NCBI GenBank assembly: GCA_013397795.1
Contig: VZTJ01004015.1
Span: 4,950,363 to 5,014,362 of the forward strand
DNA length: 64,000 nt
DNA from: Orthonyx spaldingii
Taxonomy: Eukaryota > Chordata > Aves > Passeriformes > Orthonychidae
Reading direction: 5' to 3'
A program made the position numbers and the translations under genes. The notes beneath the pieces were generated by a model, which saw only the letters and a program-made list of their open reading frames with translations, was not told the origin of the DNA and did no database searches. Shown here piece after piece: positions 47,901 to 62,369 of this stretch (the first letter of the stretch is position 1; every line of letters begins with the position of its first letter).

Positions 47901-50900
47901 CTTTGAGAGTAATGGGTTAATGCTTGAGACTGGAATCCTGTAGTCCCAAATTGTGATAATGTCAGTATAAAAAAACTGTTAGGCTTGATCCTTGAGCAGG
48001 GATTACTTTTCATGGTCATACTGTGCTCTGGTGAAGGTCAAGTTTGGGAGAAACTTTAGATATCTGTATATATGCATATGTCTATTTGAAAAAAAAACCC
48101 AACCCTATCCGTTCCTTCAATCATAATCTGTAGTGGTGTTCCAGGTATTTGATTATTTTTAGTTTGCCCCTTTCTAACTTCTATCTATTGACAACTATTT
48201 TCTGTTCATCTGTCTATGCAAAGCAGAATCTAAAATGCTTTGTGCAGTTGGTAATGGAATTCCTGGCAAAGGTAGATTTCAGGTGCTAGGAGAGAGAAAA
48301 ATTATTGGAATGGGAGAAACATCCAATTCAGCTCTTGCTGTGTTTGTCTGTGTGACTTGTTTGTGTAGCACAGTACTGTAGCTCTTACCACCTAAACAGC
48401 CCTGCATCATCTGGTCCCCTGCTGTAAGGGTGAGATGTCTAAAAGAGCTCAGCAGGGGCATGGGAATTGCAGACTTGAAGATCAGAACGGACCAATACAG
48501 AACTTACAATAATTGTTTAAATCTGTAGTATCCAACTGGTGGTGGATGATGGCTTCAGACTTCTGCTTCTCATAATAATTTTAATGAAGCTGCAGCTTTC
48601 CAGCCATGTGTGATGTGAATTTGGAGATTGACTGTTGCTCTGCAGTGCCCTCAGCAGCAGGATGTGGACACTGCTGCCACACCACCAACAAGATGTAATT
48701 GTGTTACCCAAACAAAGCATGTGAGTAGTAGGATGATATTGGGTATTTTTCATAAAATTATTTTGGCTTTTGTTTTAGACAGAAAAGCTTCCTAAATTTA
48801 GCAGTCATTTAAAATGCTTTTAAGCATGTAACTGGAATGTAACATGAATTATCATTTCACATTTCATTGCAATTCTTTGCATGCTGTCAGTGATTCCTGG
48901 CTTTGTAAATTATGGCTAAGTTAGGCCAACCTACAAATCCTGATATCTTTGCATAATCTCTGTTGTGAACAGTAAAAGCATGTGTATTCTGCTAATCCAT
49001 ATTCAGATAGAAGCCTGCAGTCAGAGTGCTAAATATAATTTGGTTTTAGGCCAGGAAAAATAAGTTATCTTTTTTTTTTCCCATGAAAAAACACTTCAAA
49101 GCAAATGAAATATTGCCTTTTTTGTGTCTTTATGTTTTTAATCTTTTAAAAAATTATTCCACAGCAGACATTCTCCCCACAGAAAACAGCAGGAGAGTTC
49201 TCTTACATAATAATCTGACAGATGTGTCATGGTATCTAATCCCTTAAACCTCCAAAGCCCTCTGATAGTGGATGTTTTAAAAGGCCAGATTGAAAAGCAT
49301 GCTGCTCTTTTATTGAGTCTTTGCCTTCAATGCCCATTCCACACTTGATCGCTTCATTTTGCTAAAGCACAGTATGTGATAATTTGAGGTCAAGAGAAAA
49401 ATTATATCTTAGAAAGCAGAATTAAAAATATGTTTAAAACAATTAATGCCAAATGAAAATACCATTTAAAACCTACATTTACATCTGGATTTTTTTTTTT
49501 TGGTGCTTTCTCTGAGATTCTGTCAAGAAGTAAATCAATAATAATTACACACACAAAATGACCAGCAGACTTGCAACTGAACCATCAGGATTTTCACATT
49601 CCTGAGCTATACAGCCATGTAATCACATTACTGTAACTCTTGTACCTTGTCTCGGGCCTTGCTGTGCCTTCCAGCATCGTGTCTGAGTGCACCGTAGGCC
49701 TTTCCAACTGGGGGACTCTGCTTCTGCTTGCCTGGGTAAGCACCTGGCATTCTTTTTGAAATAACAAAGTCATTAGGAAAGTCTTTGCCTCTTAGCTCAT
49801 TTTAGCCTTTTCTTTTTCAGAGCAGTTATAGCTTTAATAATCCAAATGTCAGAGGGAACATGAATTCAGAGGATCAGGGTTTCAGTTAATCATGTTAAAT
49901 AAGTTCCCCTGATAGTTAGGTACAGCAGCATACAGCCTTATTTCAGCTACCAGGAATTTTAGATAGCTGACGTTTGGGTAATCAACATCAGAATCTGTGC
50001 TCCTACTGCACCATTTGCCATAAATTTGTGTTCTACATAATTAAAAGAAATTATATCGTGTCCTATTATGTGGGTGTTGGGTCTGAACTTGTACCTAAAC
50101 TTAAAGGACGCAAACATTTAGAAAGAAAAGCTGACTTCTTTGGGATTTTGACATCTGCAAAAATGCAATGTGGTGTTAAATGTACAGGTAAAAACTGATG
50201 CTTTAAAATACATAACAATACCTAGAATTTATTTCAAAAATATTTTTCATATTTGTTTTGATAAAATCACAGCTTTCAGGTTTTTATAATCCTCATTACT
50301 TTTGCTAAGGCAATTATTTAGGGCTTTATCTTTGAAATGTGAACAGACTTGAGTTCTCTCACCTGATGAGGTTATCAAAGATTTGTGAAATGACACTCTG
50401 CAACTGAGAAACTAATCATCTCTTGTTTGATGACACAAACTTGTCTTTCTCATGAATTCAGCAGCTAAATGTGACTTTACATGTGGCCAGTTTCTACATT
50501 TTTTTGCAGCTTTTAAAAAAAGTGTTTCTCAACAGATTAATCCTATAATGCAGTGATTTATTTTTACAGTGAGGATTCCTGAGTGATTTTTAGTTTCGTT
50601 CACACTAAGGTTCTTTATATACCAGCTGTATACACATAGAATGCAAGATAAAAACAAAAGATGACAGACAAGAAATGACGATTATACACAAAGGTTGAAG
50701 TGGTTCTGCTAGTCCAGCAAATGTGAAATACAAGGTTAAAAAAAGGGGTCTTTATTATTTAAGTGGCACATATTGCATTATGGACAAGAGCTTTTTTTCC
50801 ATGTAGATGACAGTGCTGTCTAAGGATGGTCTCCACTCATTGTACCTCCCTTCTTATGGGGTCAGGCTTCCTCTGCTTTTCTGGTGGAGAATTTCCCAGT

Positions 50901-53230
50901 GTCAAATTATCACTTCTCTATGATTATTTTTGTTTGTTTTTAATTACTGTGTGTATATTGAGGAAATCTTGATGATTCAAATGAACACTTTAACATTTGG
51001 GCTTAATCTACAGCATGAGTATTTCTCCTGTACTGATGAGATTGGATAGTGGATTTCAGCCCGTGTCTCAATGTTGACAGGCACTCTTTGGGAAATCAGT
51101 GATAGAGTATAAATGTTGCAGTCTAGGCAAATCAGACAGCACCTTACTTGATTTGCTTCTTCAGGTCTGTAAAGAATGGGGAATATGAAAGAAGAGAATA
51201 GGTATTTTCTTCCTTTGCAGCCAGCTGAAGGAAGGGAAACTTCTGTTGGTTGGTTTGATGTTAATTTTACTGTCTCTTGAATAGTGAGGGATTTCAGAAG
51301 CAAGGATTTACCTTTTCATGGAGCCATTTCATTCCAGAATTGGTTATTTATTCTGCAATGCCTATCCTTTTGATACTGTCCTAATCCCTGTAAAACAAAC
51401 TAGGTGTTACTGGGGAGTAGAGTGCCAGCCTGGAGAGCTCTTACAAAACCACTACTGTCTGTTCTTAGGCAGCTGTTTTGATCAGTTTGACTTACTTGAT
51501 GTGTTTCAAGAATAATACTTTTTCTGTTGCTGGGAACAGTCTACCAGTTGACTTAGCCAGGTCAGGGTTCAGTCCTGCAGCAAGTAACAAGGTGAGGGTC
51601 TGCTCAATTCTGATGTATTTCTAGAGTAGCAGATGTGCCTTCTGCTTGTGCATGGAATATGCTAAAATAACAGGTTGTGATTAAAGTGATTTAATTTTTG
51701 GAGGCTCAGACTTTCTCTGTGACTTTTGAATGATAATTTAGGCTCAGAATCTCCTATGTACTCAACAGCTATGTAAGCTGTTAGGCATTTGATCTTCCTT
51801 TTAAGTGGTAATGACTGTTTTAAAATCATCCTGCCCTTGATACCTCAACCTGTTATTGATACCTCATAGCCAATCGTTTGTTTGAAACCAGAGCTCTGCA
51901 ACAAGATCAGCAAAGTAGAATTGCAGAGGCACTTTTTGAGCAGGCAGCAGCTGAATGCTGCTCATGCACAAAACAGCTGAAAACAAGAGCAGAGAAACTA
52001 TGGCGTGCTGAGGTGTGACCAGAATACTTGCATCTGGGAAAAAATAAATTTTTTTTCCTATTGTTATTTTTAAATTATTTTTGTTTTTCACCTTGCAGTA
52101 AAAATCAAAATTTGGGTCTACATCCAAAATTTGGATGCCCAGAAATCACAAAGTCAGCTGTCTGGCCATGAAATGTTGCAGAAGAGAATACATAAAATTT
52201 TTTACACTGAAACTCTTCACTTTTTTACCAATGAACTAATTGTTACTGTGGCCAAAATGGTACACTTGAGACCAGACATTAGAGCAGCTATCTAGAAGAG
52301 AAAGAGATATAGTCTTGGTCTAATTACAGTTTATTTAAAAAAGGTATGTTAATCTAACTGGATGAAAAAAAAAAAAACAGTGTTCCTAATCTAGAGCTAT
52401 GGATTCCTCCAGTACCTAGAGTTAGGTGGCTGGTTAGTAGGAAGGGTGTGCAGCAGGAAAGGCCTGACTGCAGGGGAGAGGAGCTGTGACAGCCAGGTAT
52501 CCCCTTCTAGACTGGCAATTCCGCACGATTTCTGTGGGATGCTCTTTGTGTGTCACCGCAGCAGTAAAGATGGATCAGGCCAAATTCTGATATTGCTTAC
52601 TTCTACGAAGAGACCATGGGCTTGTGCAGGTGTAATGGATCGGAAATTAGTGAAATTAGACAATAATTCTGTTGGCACTTCACAAGGAGGAGTAAAATTC
52701 ACAGTCCTTTGCAGCTGGCTGAGGTGATTACCTATGAAGGGCTAGCAGAAAAAATATCTGTCTGAACAGACATTTTTGCAAATGAAGCTGCTGGTTAAAA
52801 CTGGTATTATCTCAAGACTCCTTCTAGGGCACTATTAACCAGGAAAACTAGAGATCCTAGGTTCAGTTTTGCTGTGTGACTCTTCTTTGTCACCTGATTG
52901 TCATGTACTCTGCCTGCTGTTCACTGGAAAGCCACACAGTATGACAGCTGTCAGTGGTATCCACTGTTAAAAAACCCCAGATAAACTGGAAAGTCCATGA
53001 CATCTTGTGTTGAATGTGGGACTTGTATTATGATACTTTGGGGGGGTGGGGAAGGGGGCTGCTTGAAGTTATGTCGTGGTTTGAAATCAGAAGAGAGGTA
53101 GCAGGGGAATGTCCACACCACGGATGTGTTACAGATGTTTCTGACTTTGTGGAGAGGGGTTTGTTGCTGCTTGTTCTGCTGGCGGACTGAGGCATGTTCA
53201 CAGAGACCAGAGGCAGTGGGTACCACTACT
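44917..53230. other. Intergenic, no gene recognised
   Basis: Mixed AT-rich sequence. Slightly GC-richer patches at about 45640-45850 and 46260-46560 have overlapping open frames on the strands but no domain. They could be old unclassified repeats. No CR1 was seen here. Confidence 0.72.
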
Positions 53231-53480
53231 GCAGAATCAGAGAGCAGCTGGGGTAGACTGGAGATCCCCGAGTGCAACCCTCCTGCTCAGAACAGGGTCA
53301 GCTGGAACAGGTTGCTAGAAGCTGTGTCCAGCTGGGTTTTGAACATCCTCAAGGATGGAAACACTGCAGTCTGTCTGGGCAATGTGTTCCAGTGTCCAAT
53401 TGCCTTTACAGGATAAAAATAGGTTGTTCATATGCTTAAATGAAATTTCTTGTATTTGTTCTGGACAAGTCCTGTATCTT
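53231..53480 (-). mobile_element. CR1 LINE fragment, antisense
   Basis: Reverse complement of a CR1 3' region: decayed 'cagaatcagagag' end, then 'ctgctcagaacagggtcag', 'gaacaggttgctagaagc', 'gtccagctgggttttgaac', 'tcaaggatggaaacac' and 'gtgttccagtgtcc', running out after 'aaatgaaatttcttgtattt'. The right (5'-truncated) edge abuts the compound repeat at 53471-53580. Confidence 0.9.
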
Positions 53481-53580
53481 TAGGATAAATAAACCCCATG
53501 GTTTTATTTATGTATCTTTATTTATGTATCTAAAGATACAGGTTTTATTTATCCTGTATCTTTAGGATAAATAAACCCCA
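53471..53580. repeat. Compound direct, inverted and tandem repeat
   Basis: A 28-bp unit (cctgtatctttaggataaat + aaacccca) occurs exactly at 53471-53498 and 53553-53580. Between them are a perfect 14-bp tandem (ttatttatgtatct, 53504-53531) and two inverted segments: taaagatacagg at 53531-53542 and tttatttatcc at 53544-53554. These complement the unit's first 12 bases and its ggataaataaa part (53483-53493 and 53565-53575). Extended hairpins are possible. Confidence 0.95.
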
Positions 53581-54759
53581 CTGACAGTCTTTAACAAGTC
53601 TTTAACTCTTCCTCCGTCCTCCACCCTCCCAACCATTGGTCATTGCAATGATTGCAATTAGTACAACCCAGGAAGATTTCAAGATAGTATTTAGTTGTGA
53701 AAAAGGCATCACTAAGAGGAATTGGACTTGATTTTACTACTGAAAACCAATATTGACAAGTGTGTACTATTCACGACTTAGTACTGCTGCCACTCTTTAC
53801 TGGCAGCCTCTTATGTAGTGAAGGTCAGAAAGAACACAGCTTCATAACCAGGCAGAGCTGAAGTTTGACTGTTATTAATTTAATTATATAAAGATAAAAA
53901 GGCTGTAGTCCCCATTTGGAGATGTTTAATGTGATAGATATAAATCACTTCAGCACTGTAATGTTGCTGAAATGAATGGAGCAGCTATAGCTTGTAACAT
54001 TTCCTGTCCCATCAATTGCAGTCAGAGTTGTTTTCAAATTTCAGATTACATTAAAGTTGCTTCCAGTGTTTGGATGCTTAAATGCCAGTAGTTTCTGAAA
54101 GTGGCTATGGAAGTCTCCACATATGTTTTCCACAATGGTTCAGCTGGCATATTCTTGCAGCTGCTGCTTTACAGTTTATTCCAAGCGTTTTTTTTTTTTT
54201 TTTCTTTTTCTTTGTGAAGCTGTGTTCTGACAGTGCTTCTCTCAGTTCATGTGGAGAAAACTTGTCACAAGATCAGGATCTGAAATGGGACCAGTGGTCT
54301 GTGCTTATTAACAAAAATACTTAGCGGGTGCAGATAGGTTAATTGAAGTTGGTTGTGTGTGACCAGGTTGGTTTGTCTTTAATCTCCTATGTTTAAATTT
54401 CATATGCATGAAGACAATTAATCCTCTTAACTGCTGTAGACTTTGAATACTTAGTAAATAAGTGGCCTCTTTAATTGATGCTATGGTGTTTGCCTGTTTA
54501 AACCAAAATAAAAGTAAAGAGCTACACTGGGCCTTGAGGGAATCTTCCTCAGTGCAGTGAGAGGTTTCATTATGTAAAGGGCTTAAGAGTCTTCCCAGCT
54601 CATTATTTTTATAGTACTGTCTGCTTTGCTCTTTTAAGACAATGCTCTTTTTTTTAGCATCAACAATTTTGAGATCAGAGAGCACTTCCTGAGTCAAGGC
54701 AACTTGAGCGAGATATTTCAGCACCTGGCAATCAAGATGCACTTCTCATGTGCATTTTC

Positions 54760-54790
<31 letters not shown>

Positions 54791-57700
54791 TTTAAACTGA
54801 AACCCAAAAAAGTTCCTCTCAAGTGAAGGGCTTGTTATTTTTGCAGTGTGTACTTATTTCTTCACAGTGAATCATGAAGTGCTTTACAGAGTGTATATCT
54901 AGGGATTAATCACTGGCCAACCGACCAAATTACTGATATTCTGTACCAATAAATCTGTATAATAGTTTTAATGAGACGTGAAGAATATGTTCTTCATTCT
55001 TAATTGAGTCTTGAATTTTGTTCATGTGCCATGTTAACACTTATTCCACTGAATGCCATGTTAGTGACACTTAATAAGCACATCCTTTTTTATACATGAT
55101 TTCAGATCATAGCTGTATTTCTTAAATCATTGTTCAAATGTTGTTTTACTGTGGCCTGTGTGATGAATAGATTAGGTGTAATATGATGGAAGGAAGGATC
55201 TGACATTTAGAGATAATTTTTCATACATGAGGTATGGTAGAGAACGGGATTGTTGTCTCATTTGCTATGAAATCTAAATTCAGATGAGTTTCACAATAAA
55301 TATTTTGCCAGGCTGCAAATGTCCTCAGTATTGTGCCGGGCAGCAGCTGAGCACAGATGAGAATTGTTAGTGCCTCAGCAAGGTTTTTTCCATAGGTGTC
55401 ACACTCACTCACTGCCTTGGCTTGATGCTGGCATAGCTATGCACCCAAGTTCTCAGATCTGATCACACTTACTTATGCATGTAATTGTGTTCACATGTAA
55501 TTTATTACTAAATTCACTCATAATTAATAATTTTGGGGAACCAGTAATCTATTTTAAGTGTAGTCGGTATTTTTGAAGAGCTTTTCTTTGAGGTTCTTAA
55601 TTTTTTAACACAACTTTTAAGGTCAGTGGTCCGACTGTGTAAATTATTAAATACTTCTGAATTTTTTATAAATTTTCCCAGCGACGTGGACTGGATTTTT
55701 CTTCCTCTTCATAATTCCTGGATGTGTGCAGTATGAAGGGTGATACTGTACATTCTTTGATTTCTTTCAGATCATGTTATTAATGTGAAATCTAAGCTCT
55801 CATTTTACGAACTGTTGTAGTAACAGAAAATATTTTACTCCCTCCAAATAGAACTCACCTGTGTCTTTAGTCTTTGAGACTGAATGGCAAGTATCATGTT
55901 CATCCCATTGTTTGGGCTTCCTCTCTAGTGGGTCCCAGGTACTCTGTGGATCAGTTCTCATGGCAAGGCCTGGCGCGACCCCAGAATAGAAGTGTTGCAG
56001 CAGAATTTGATGGTCTGCACTTCTACTGACTGTAAACCTGAAGATTCTGCCCTAGGTCAGATATTGTTCCTCTGAAATTGTGGAGCAACATGATACCTCT
56101 CATTTGAGTAGGGCAACAGTACAGGGAAACATTTTCCAAGGCAGGAAGATGTCAACTTGAAGTCCATCTGAAGAATTATACCAAAGAAAGATGCAGCCAT
56201 AAGTAGAGAGACACATTTATAGGGTACATCTCAGACTGCTGTAGATTTCTGTAGGGATCTCGTTTGTTTTTGTCTGAGATTCCTGGTTGGAGCTCCTTAT
56301 TTTCTGTATGTGACCTTGATGTTTTACTTCAGCATCTATGTGACTGTGCTAAGGCAACCCTGTGGAATGGGTATTCTCTCTACTCTTGCTCTCTAAGCAG
56401 GAGTCAACCTAGAGCAAATAGTTGGCAACTCATGAGAAAACCCCTTGAGGCTGGGTAGGCACGTTTATAAAGTATCTGTGCAATATGGTGAATGAGAAGC
56501 TGCTAAATGCCTCTAGACTGTGAATTCCATGGACAAATCATTCCTCTCGTCTTGACCCTCATCCCCAAGATTCCTACAGACTGTTAACAAGTCACACCAT
56601 GGCCACATCAGTGATCAGAGTGGCACTGAACTGAACTTTCTGGGCTGCCTGCACAATTTACAGTCTATATTACTTTCCTCTTCATAATTCTTGAGTGGAA
56701 GAGATTAACACATCTGTGTGCTGGCAGCTTATTTATTTTTCACATTTATTTATTGGAGAATGCAGTGCTGCTTATCCTTCTTGAGCCCCTTCTAGAGGGA
56801 GTAAAAGGGTTTACCTGGTAACAGCATATTGCAATGGGCACACAGGGCATTAATTATTTGTGGAGCAGATAAACACACTGCCAGCTACTTGCTGTAGCAA
56901 TGAAACCTGTGAGTCACAATGAGCCAAAATTTTCTCTGTCCAAAATTTTCACCCGGACTAGTTTATGCTCAAGGGAATCGAGAATTATCCTTTCTGATAT
57001 TTCAGTGTCCACAGCCTTCCATGGATTGGAAATGTTTGTAAAGCAATAACTCTGTTAGATAAGCAATAGCTTTAGAAACAGTTCTCTGAATTTTGAAGCT
57101 TGCTTCACTTTCCCACGAGCACATATCTGAAACAGTTCAAATAGTTCTCAGTTGGAGACCACCATTAGAGGGTTTGGTGTCTGCAGCCCCCTTGGTGGAT
57201 CTGTTTTATCATTGTGGCTACATCACCTTGTAGCCAAAAAGTAGAAATGTGGTTCTGTAATTGAAAGAACTTAAATTCAAATGTGATTCAGATCTTTGCA
57301 AACATGCCATTTGTGTTTGGGCCAGCCTTTGTATGCTTGTTGCCTTTAATAAAAGTCAGTGCAATATGTTCCTATCAATGACAGTCATATCAGAAACATA
57401 ACCAGCAGCTCTAAAAGAAGCTATAGAGCAAAAACACCATCCATTAGATTTTCAAAACCAAATATTACCCCCTCACCAGGAAAATGTTGCCCACTCTCTA
57501 AATGAAGGATTTTCTTCTCTGGCTTTTCTAAATTTAGACATTTTGGTGATATAAATATTCTATCTGTTATGTGATACTCTATGAATAAATGAAATGTGAC
57601 CTGTTTTGTTCTGTAGTCCATTTTAGCTGTCTTTACATCTTGCTTGCTCTTTTGAGAAACATGTATTCTAAGTCCCAGAGCCATAGGAGGTTCTCTTCCC

Positions 57701-60700
57701 CTATCCTTTTAATTCTAGTATTATTGAGGCATTTGGTAAAGGTGCCTAAATTTCTTGAGTTTCATTCTTGCTATAAGGAATACTTTCAAGTAGTTCCTTG
57801 ATATACCTGATATTTGCAAAATCACAATTCTATACAAAGTCTTAGAGAAAGAAATAGAAATTAAGAACAACTTAAAATGTAGAGACTACATACCAAGATA
57901 AGTGAGTCTGTATATGATATGCTGCTTGTGCTTAACTTGACAACAGATGTCACAGTCTTCAAAACAGCAATTCAAATACAAACCAGAGCTTTTTAATTTT
58001 GCTTCTCTGTTAAAAAAAGAAGCTTAATTTTATGCTGATGGAATCAGGCAACATATAATGTTTTCTGTTGCTGCTTGGGTGTGTGTTCAGACTGAAGTGA
58101 CCACCCATCCTGTGTCTTGTAATGTCTGGTCTTGTGAAGCATCTCTGCCCTTCAGGCTGAGCTACCTTGTGCTGTTTCTGATCCAACATGAGCTATGAAT
58201 GTTCAGCATCTCTGGAAATCAGACACAGATTGTCTCAAGTTGGGTGCCCCAAATCTTCAGAAAATGCTGCTAATTAGGCATTTTGCTGGAGGGTGCTCTC
58301 TGAAACCACCATGAGATAGGGTTACTGTGATTGAAGTCCCTTCTACTTTGGCATCTGATTTTAAAATGAGTGACAATAAACACAGTGCCTGATCAAAAGA
58401 CATGCAAAGCATGGGGTCCCCTCCTGCTGCATATTTATATCCTGCAATGTGTTATAAATACATTTAACTCAGTAGAAACCATTGTAGTTTATATAAATCA
58501 GCTGTTATTGAAGAGCTATCCAGTTCATTAGTGTATGTGCTTTTGCTGCTAGAGGCAGGTTTCTAGAGCATCAGACCTGGGATAGTCCTCTTGTATCCTA
58601 TTCCATTCAAAGTATCAGCAGTTAATGCTAAAAACTGCAATAGCTTTTGGTAATAAAATATCCAAATATTTGTCTTTTCAAAAATACCTTTAAATCAATT
58701 ACAATGCAAGCACAGAAACAAATATGAGACATGTTTGACTTGAGAAAAATATTTCTACCTTTCAGAAATAGATGGGTCATCCTTTTAATGTCTTTTTGGA
58801 ATATTTTGTGTCAAAGTTGAAGAAGGAAGCTTTGTCCTTGTGGCTTTATCTAAATTTACATGCCTGTGTCAGGTGAAAGTAGGGCTCAGTGAATCAGATG
58901 TGGTTTTACCTCGAAGATAAATATTATTGCATAGTGAAAAAAGGACCATGAGCCTTACTGATATTAGGACAACTGCCATGATGTGGAATACAAGTTATCC
59001 ATGGGCTCAGTAAAATATTTGTATATGACACAGTTTTATTTGAGCTGTGTCAGAGGCAGAATTGTGCTGCTGGAGCTAGCTGTGCATTTTAATTCTCTTG
59101 CATTCCTGTACATCAGCGAGAACGAAATTGGTAAAGTCAAGAAATATGTATACCGATGAGAGATACAAAAGATAATTTCATTTGTCCTTTACGGTACAGA
59201 AAGGTATAGAAAAGTGTTACCGTCCAGTAGAAGCACTGACCAAATAAGCCTCTAATATTTGCAAGTTTCCTTAAAGGACCGGAAAAAAAAAAAAAGGCAA
59301 AAATAGATAAGCAATTTTTCAAATATAGAAATATCCCTTTTGTTTGAATGTGCTAGTTTCTCCTGTGTATAGCTGTTTATTTGCCCAAGACACACCAATA
59401 CTTTTTTGTGAAGTTAAATGTTAATCATGGGAAAATACCTGTCAAAATAGAGAAGTTACTTCTTTGCAGGGATGGTGGTAAGGGGAAGGAAGGCTCTTTC
59501 TCACCATCTGTTTTCCCTAGGAGGTGGCCCATGTGGAAAATTGCATGTATAACTGTAAAGTCAACTGCTAATGAGCCACTGGGGGTGGTCTTGGAGTAGC
59601 ATTAGTAAGTCTTCTCAGTCCCCTGCTCATTGTGCACTGTGGATATTAATGTTTGCAATATTCCATGAGTTGGTGAAATGTTATACAAGTATTACATGCT
59701 GGTTATATATCAGCAACAGAGCCTAGAAACAAAATAATTTTCTTACAGCTCACTGCTGGAACTTGGTGCAACTCTTAGGGAAACAAATCTGCCTGTCCTG
59801 TACTCACAGATGCATCAAGATGATCCTTCTGTTTTTTCAGCATATCTACAGTGTGACACCAGCTCACTGCGTGCTCTTCAGAGCTGCTCTGGTGTCCAGA
59901 GCACTGTGAGAAGAAGCAGCCACTGAGCAAGGCCTTGAGTGCAGATTTAACTTCAAGGCCCTGCAACATTTGTTTCTGGTGGGACTGTTGTCCTGTTTAA
60001 AACAGCATAGAGATCTAAGCAGCTTGTTGAAGCAAGGTGTAGTCATAGGCAAGAAACTAAAAATCCAGCTTTAACAAAGCTGTCATCAAGTGGTTTGCAT
60101 CTCCACAGAGGTACAGAGCCAGAGGGCAGCTGCCACCTCTGTGCCTTGTTATCAGGAATTGTGTGTTGGCTCAGGAGGTAGCACAGATCCACTAAAACAG
60201 AGAATCTCTAGACGTACATAATTATCAGCTTCCACTGAGTCCTGATTTGGACACCTGGTTCCCTTTCTAGCTGGAGAACTCACATGTTGGTAATAGCTGC
60301 TCATTTTACAAAAGAGAAGTAAAGTCTGAAGGAGAAAAAAATCATTCCTAGTGGTAATATTTACTAAAGTCTGGTTAAATGTGGCTAAGAGTTTTGGTGG
60401 TAACAGATAATGTGGAAGGATATTATTTCTCAGAAAATGTGAGCAACTCACAGTTTTTGTTTACTGGCTCAGGTAAATTAGATTAGTCTGATGGAATAGA
60501 CAGATTAGTGCAGTTCAAAGTATTTATGAAAGCATTTACTCCATGCTTATTTTTAGTTTTACTCACCAGAAGATAACCAGACTTTCCTAAACTATACATA
60601 TATCTATCTATCTATATATGTATCTCATAATTCTCAACTTGTTTATTTAATGTCCCTGCTGCACTGTTCTTAATAATTTGATGTATGCTGTAATCTCAAA

Positions 60701-61575
60701 AAAAGATTAATGGACTCTTTGCTGGATATAGTAAAGAGAATATTTTTGTTCAGAAGTGTCATAAAACACACTGTGCAGAGAATATTTTCACATGTTATGC
60801 AGCTGCCTAGTGGATTAAATTCTGTAGCAGAGCCTTGATCAGAAGTTTTTGGTGTCAAGCTGAAAGGTTGGTGGCATCACTGCTCACTAAATAAGTAAAT
60901 CCTGATGTGTTTAATGCAACCCTGAAATAACAGTTTGGGATGGTGGTTGTTTAAATGCAGGTAGGATTGGGAAACGGACCCTGGGCAGGAGCAAGTTTTG
61001 ACAGCACAGACTGTGCCAAAGAGCAGTGTGCTTTGTTTATATATTCTCTTTTTGTTTCAGATTTCTCAGCCTCAGCAGATGAAAGGAGGTTATGTTTTTT
61101 CTGTTTTAAACATAGTGATACTATATGAAGACACTTCTTACCCACACACTGATTTAATGAATCTGTAATTTTAGACTTGTCTATTTGGAGAGAAGGGATT
61201 TTCCGAAGTTTCCTGAGGAGACTTTCTGAAAAGCAATAACTATAATATTAAAAACCTCTAAGTCACCCTTTTTTCCTCACAGGAAATAACACATCTTTCC
61301 TTGCATCTCTAGCAGTATTTAATTATACCCAAATTCTTACAGAATGACAAATGGCAGGTTGTCTTTGTCATAGATTTGAATTTTTAGATGTGAAATGCAG
61401 ATTTTGTGGGTCCTGGATTATCTGGGCTTTGCCTGTGTATTGGAGCTCTTACAATTTTTTCCACTTAACTTTGTACTGTAGTAGACACTGAAAGAAATGC
61501 TGCTAAGAAATGTGAACTTAACAGTGTATCTCTAATGTTTGCTATGTGCTCCTGACCATGATACCTCAGCCTGAT
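53581..61575. other. Intergenic, no gene recognised
   Basis: AT-rich gene-poor sequence with T runs (54188-54203 and 54761-54781), an interrupted A run near 59283 and a short ATCT/TATC patch at about 60599-60616. Open frames up to 144 codons (54308-54742, -) show no domain. Confidence 0.75.
54761..54781 (+). repeat. Poly(T) run, 21 nt
   Basis: Simple T homopolymer. On the minus strand it is a poly(A) stretch, but no retroposed sequence next to it was recognised. Confidence 0.95.
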
Positions 61576-62369
61576 TTATTGCCCCACACTGGACAACTTC
61601 AGTCCCCCGCAGGGTAAGTGTGCTGGCTGGAAAGTGGTAGTAGGTGCAGATTTATTTATACAAAGCTTCCTTATTCCTTCCGTGTGTTTTTTCTGCCCTG
61701 GTGACTGCATGCAGAACCCTTTCCGAGATGGAAAGACGTTTGCACCTTGGCCTGGGGTTCTTTTTGGACATTCCATAGTTAAGAATTCTTTTGGCAAACA
61801 GCTGTCAAAGAAAGGAAATTTTCTGACTGGAGCATTCTTTGGTAGCAGGGTTAGGGAGCTTATTGCCACAAGAGAAAGTTGTTTGCAACTTGAGTTCCTA
61901 ATTCTGACATTTGCAGGTATTGTCTCAGCATGGCACCAAAAAAGTTGCAAGTTATCACCTCTTTGGAGAGCTAATGGTTTGGATGTGACAATCTGTTTTA
62001 TCCCCCCCAGCAAGCCCTTTTGAGCAGTGCTGGAGCTCCAGTTCCTGCTTTCTGTGCTGCCCAAGGCCTGGTGGCTCAGAAGTTGTCCTGGAGCTCCCTG
62101 TGCCACGGGGGACATCCCGTCACAGAGCCGACCCGTCCTGCCGGTGCAAGGCAAACCGGGCCCCTCTGCAGGAGCAAAACCCCCTGTGTTTGCTCCCTGG
62201 TGGCTTGGGTTGTGCTCGGGGGCTGCGTGTCTTGGACACGCATCAGGGCTCAGCATCGGCTTTTAGCTTCTGCCCCTTGCTTTGGGCAGAGGAGGGGGAG
62301 AAGGACGGGCACGGCAGAGCAGGGCTGCTGTTCCCTGCGTTGTGTGACAGCCAGCCGCTCGCTGGAGCC
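61576..62369. other. Segment open on both strands, flanking the CpG island
   Basis: The minus strand is open for 226 codons (61576-62256) and the plus strand for 129 codons (61634-62023). Composition is not extreme in the left half, so openness is not fully explained by GC content. Neither translation shows a domain, signal peptide or family motif. I regard it as non-coding or an unspliced transcript exon unless conserved elsewhere. Confidence 0.4.

Noticed and set aside
54308..54742. 144-codon minus-strand frame
   Set aside because: No domain, spans simple AT-rich sequence, and has no promoter or splice support.
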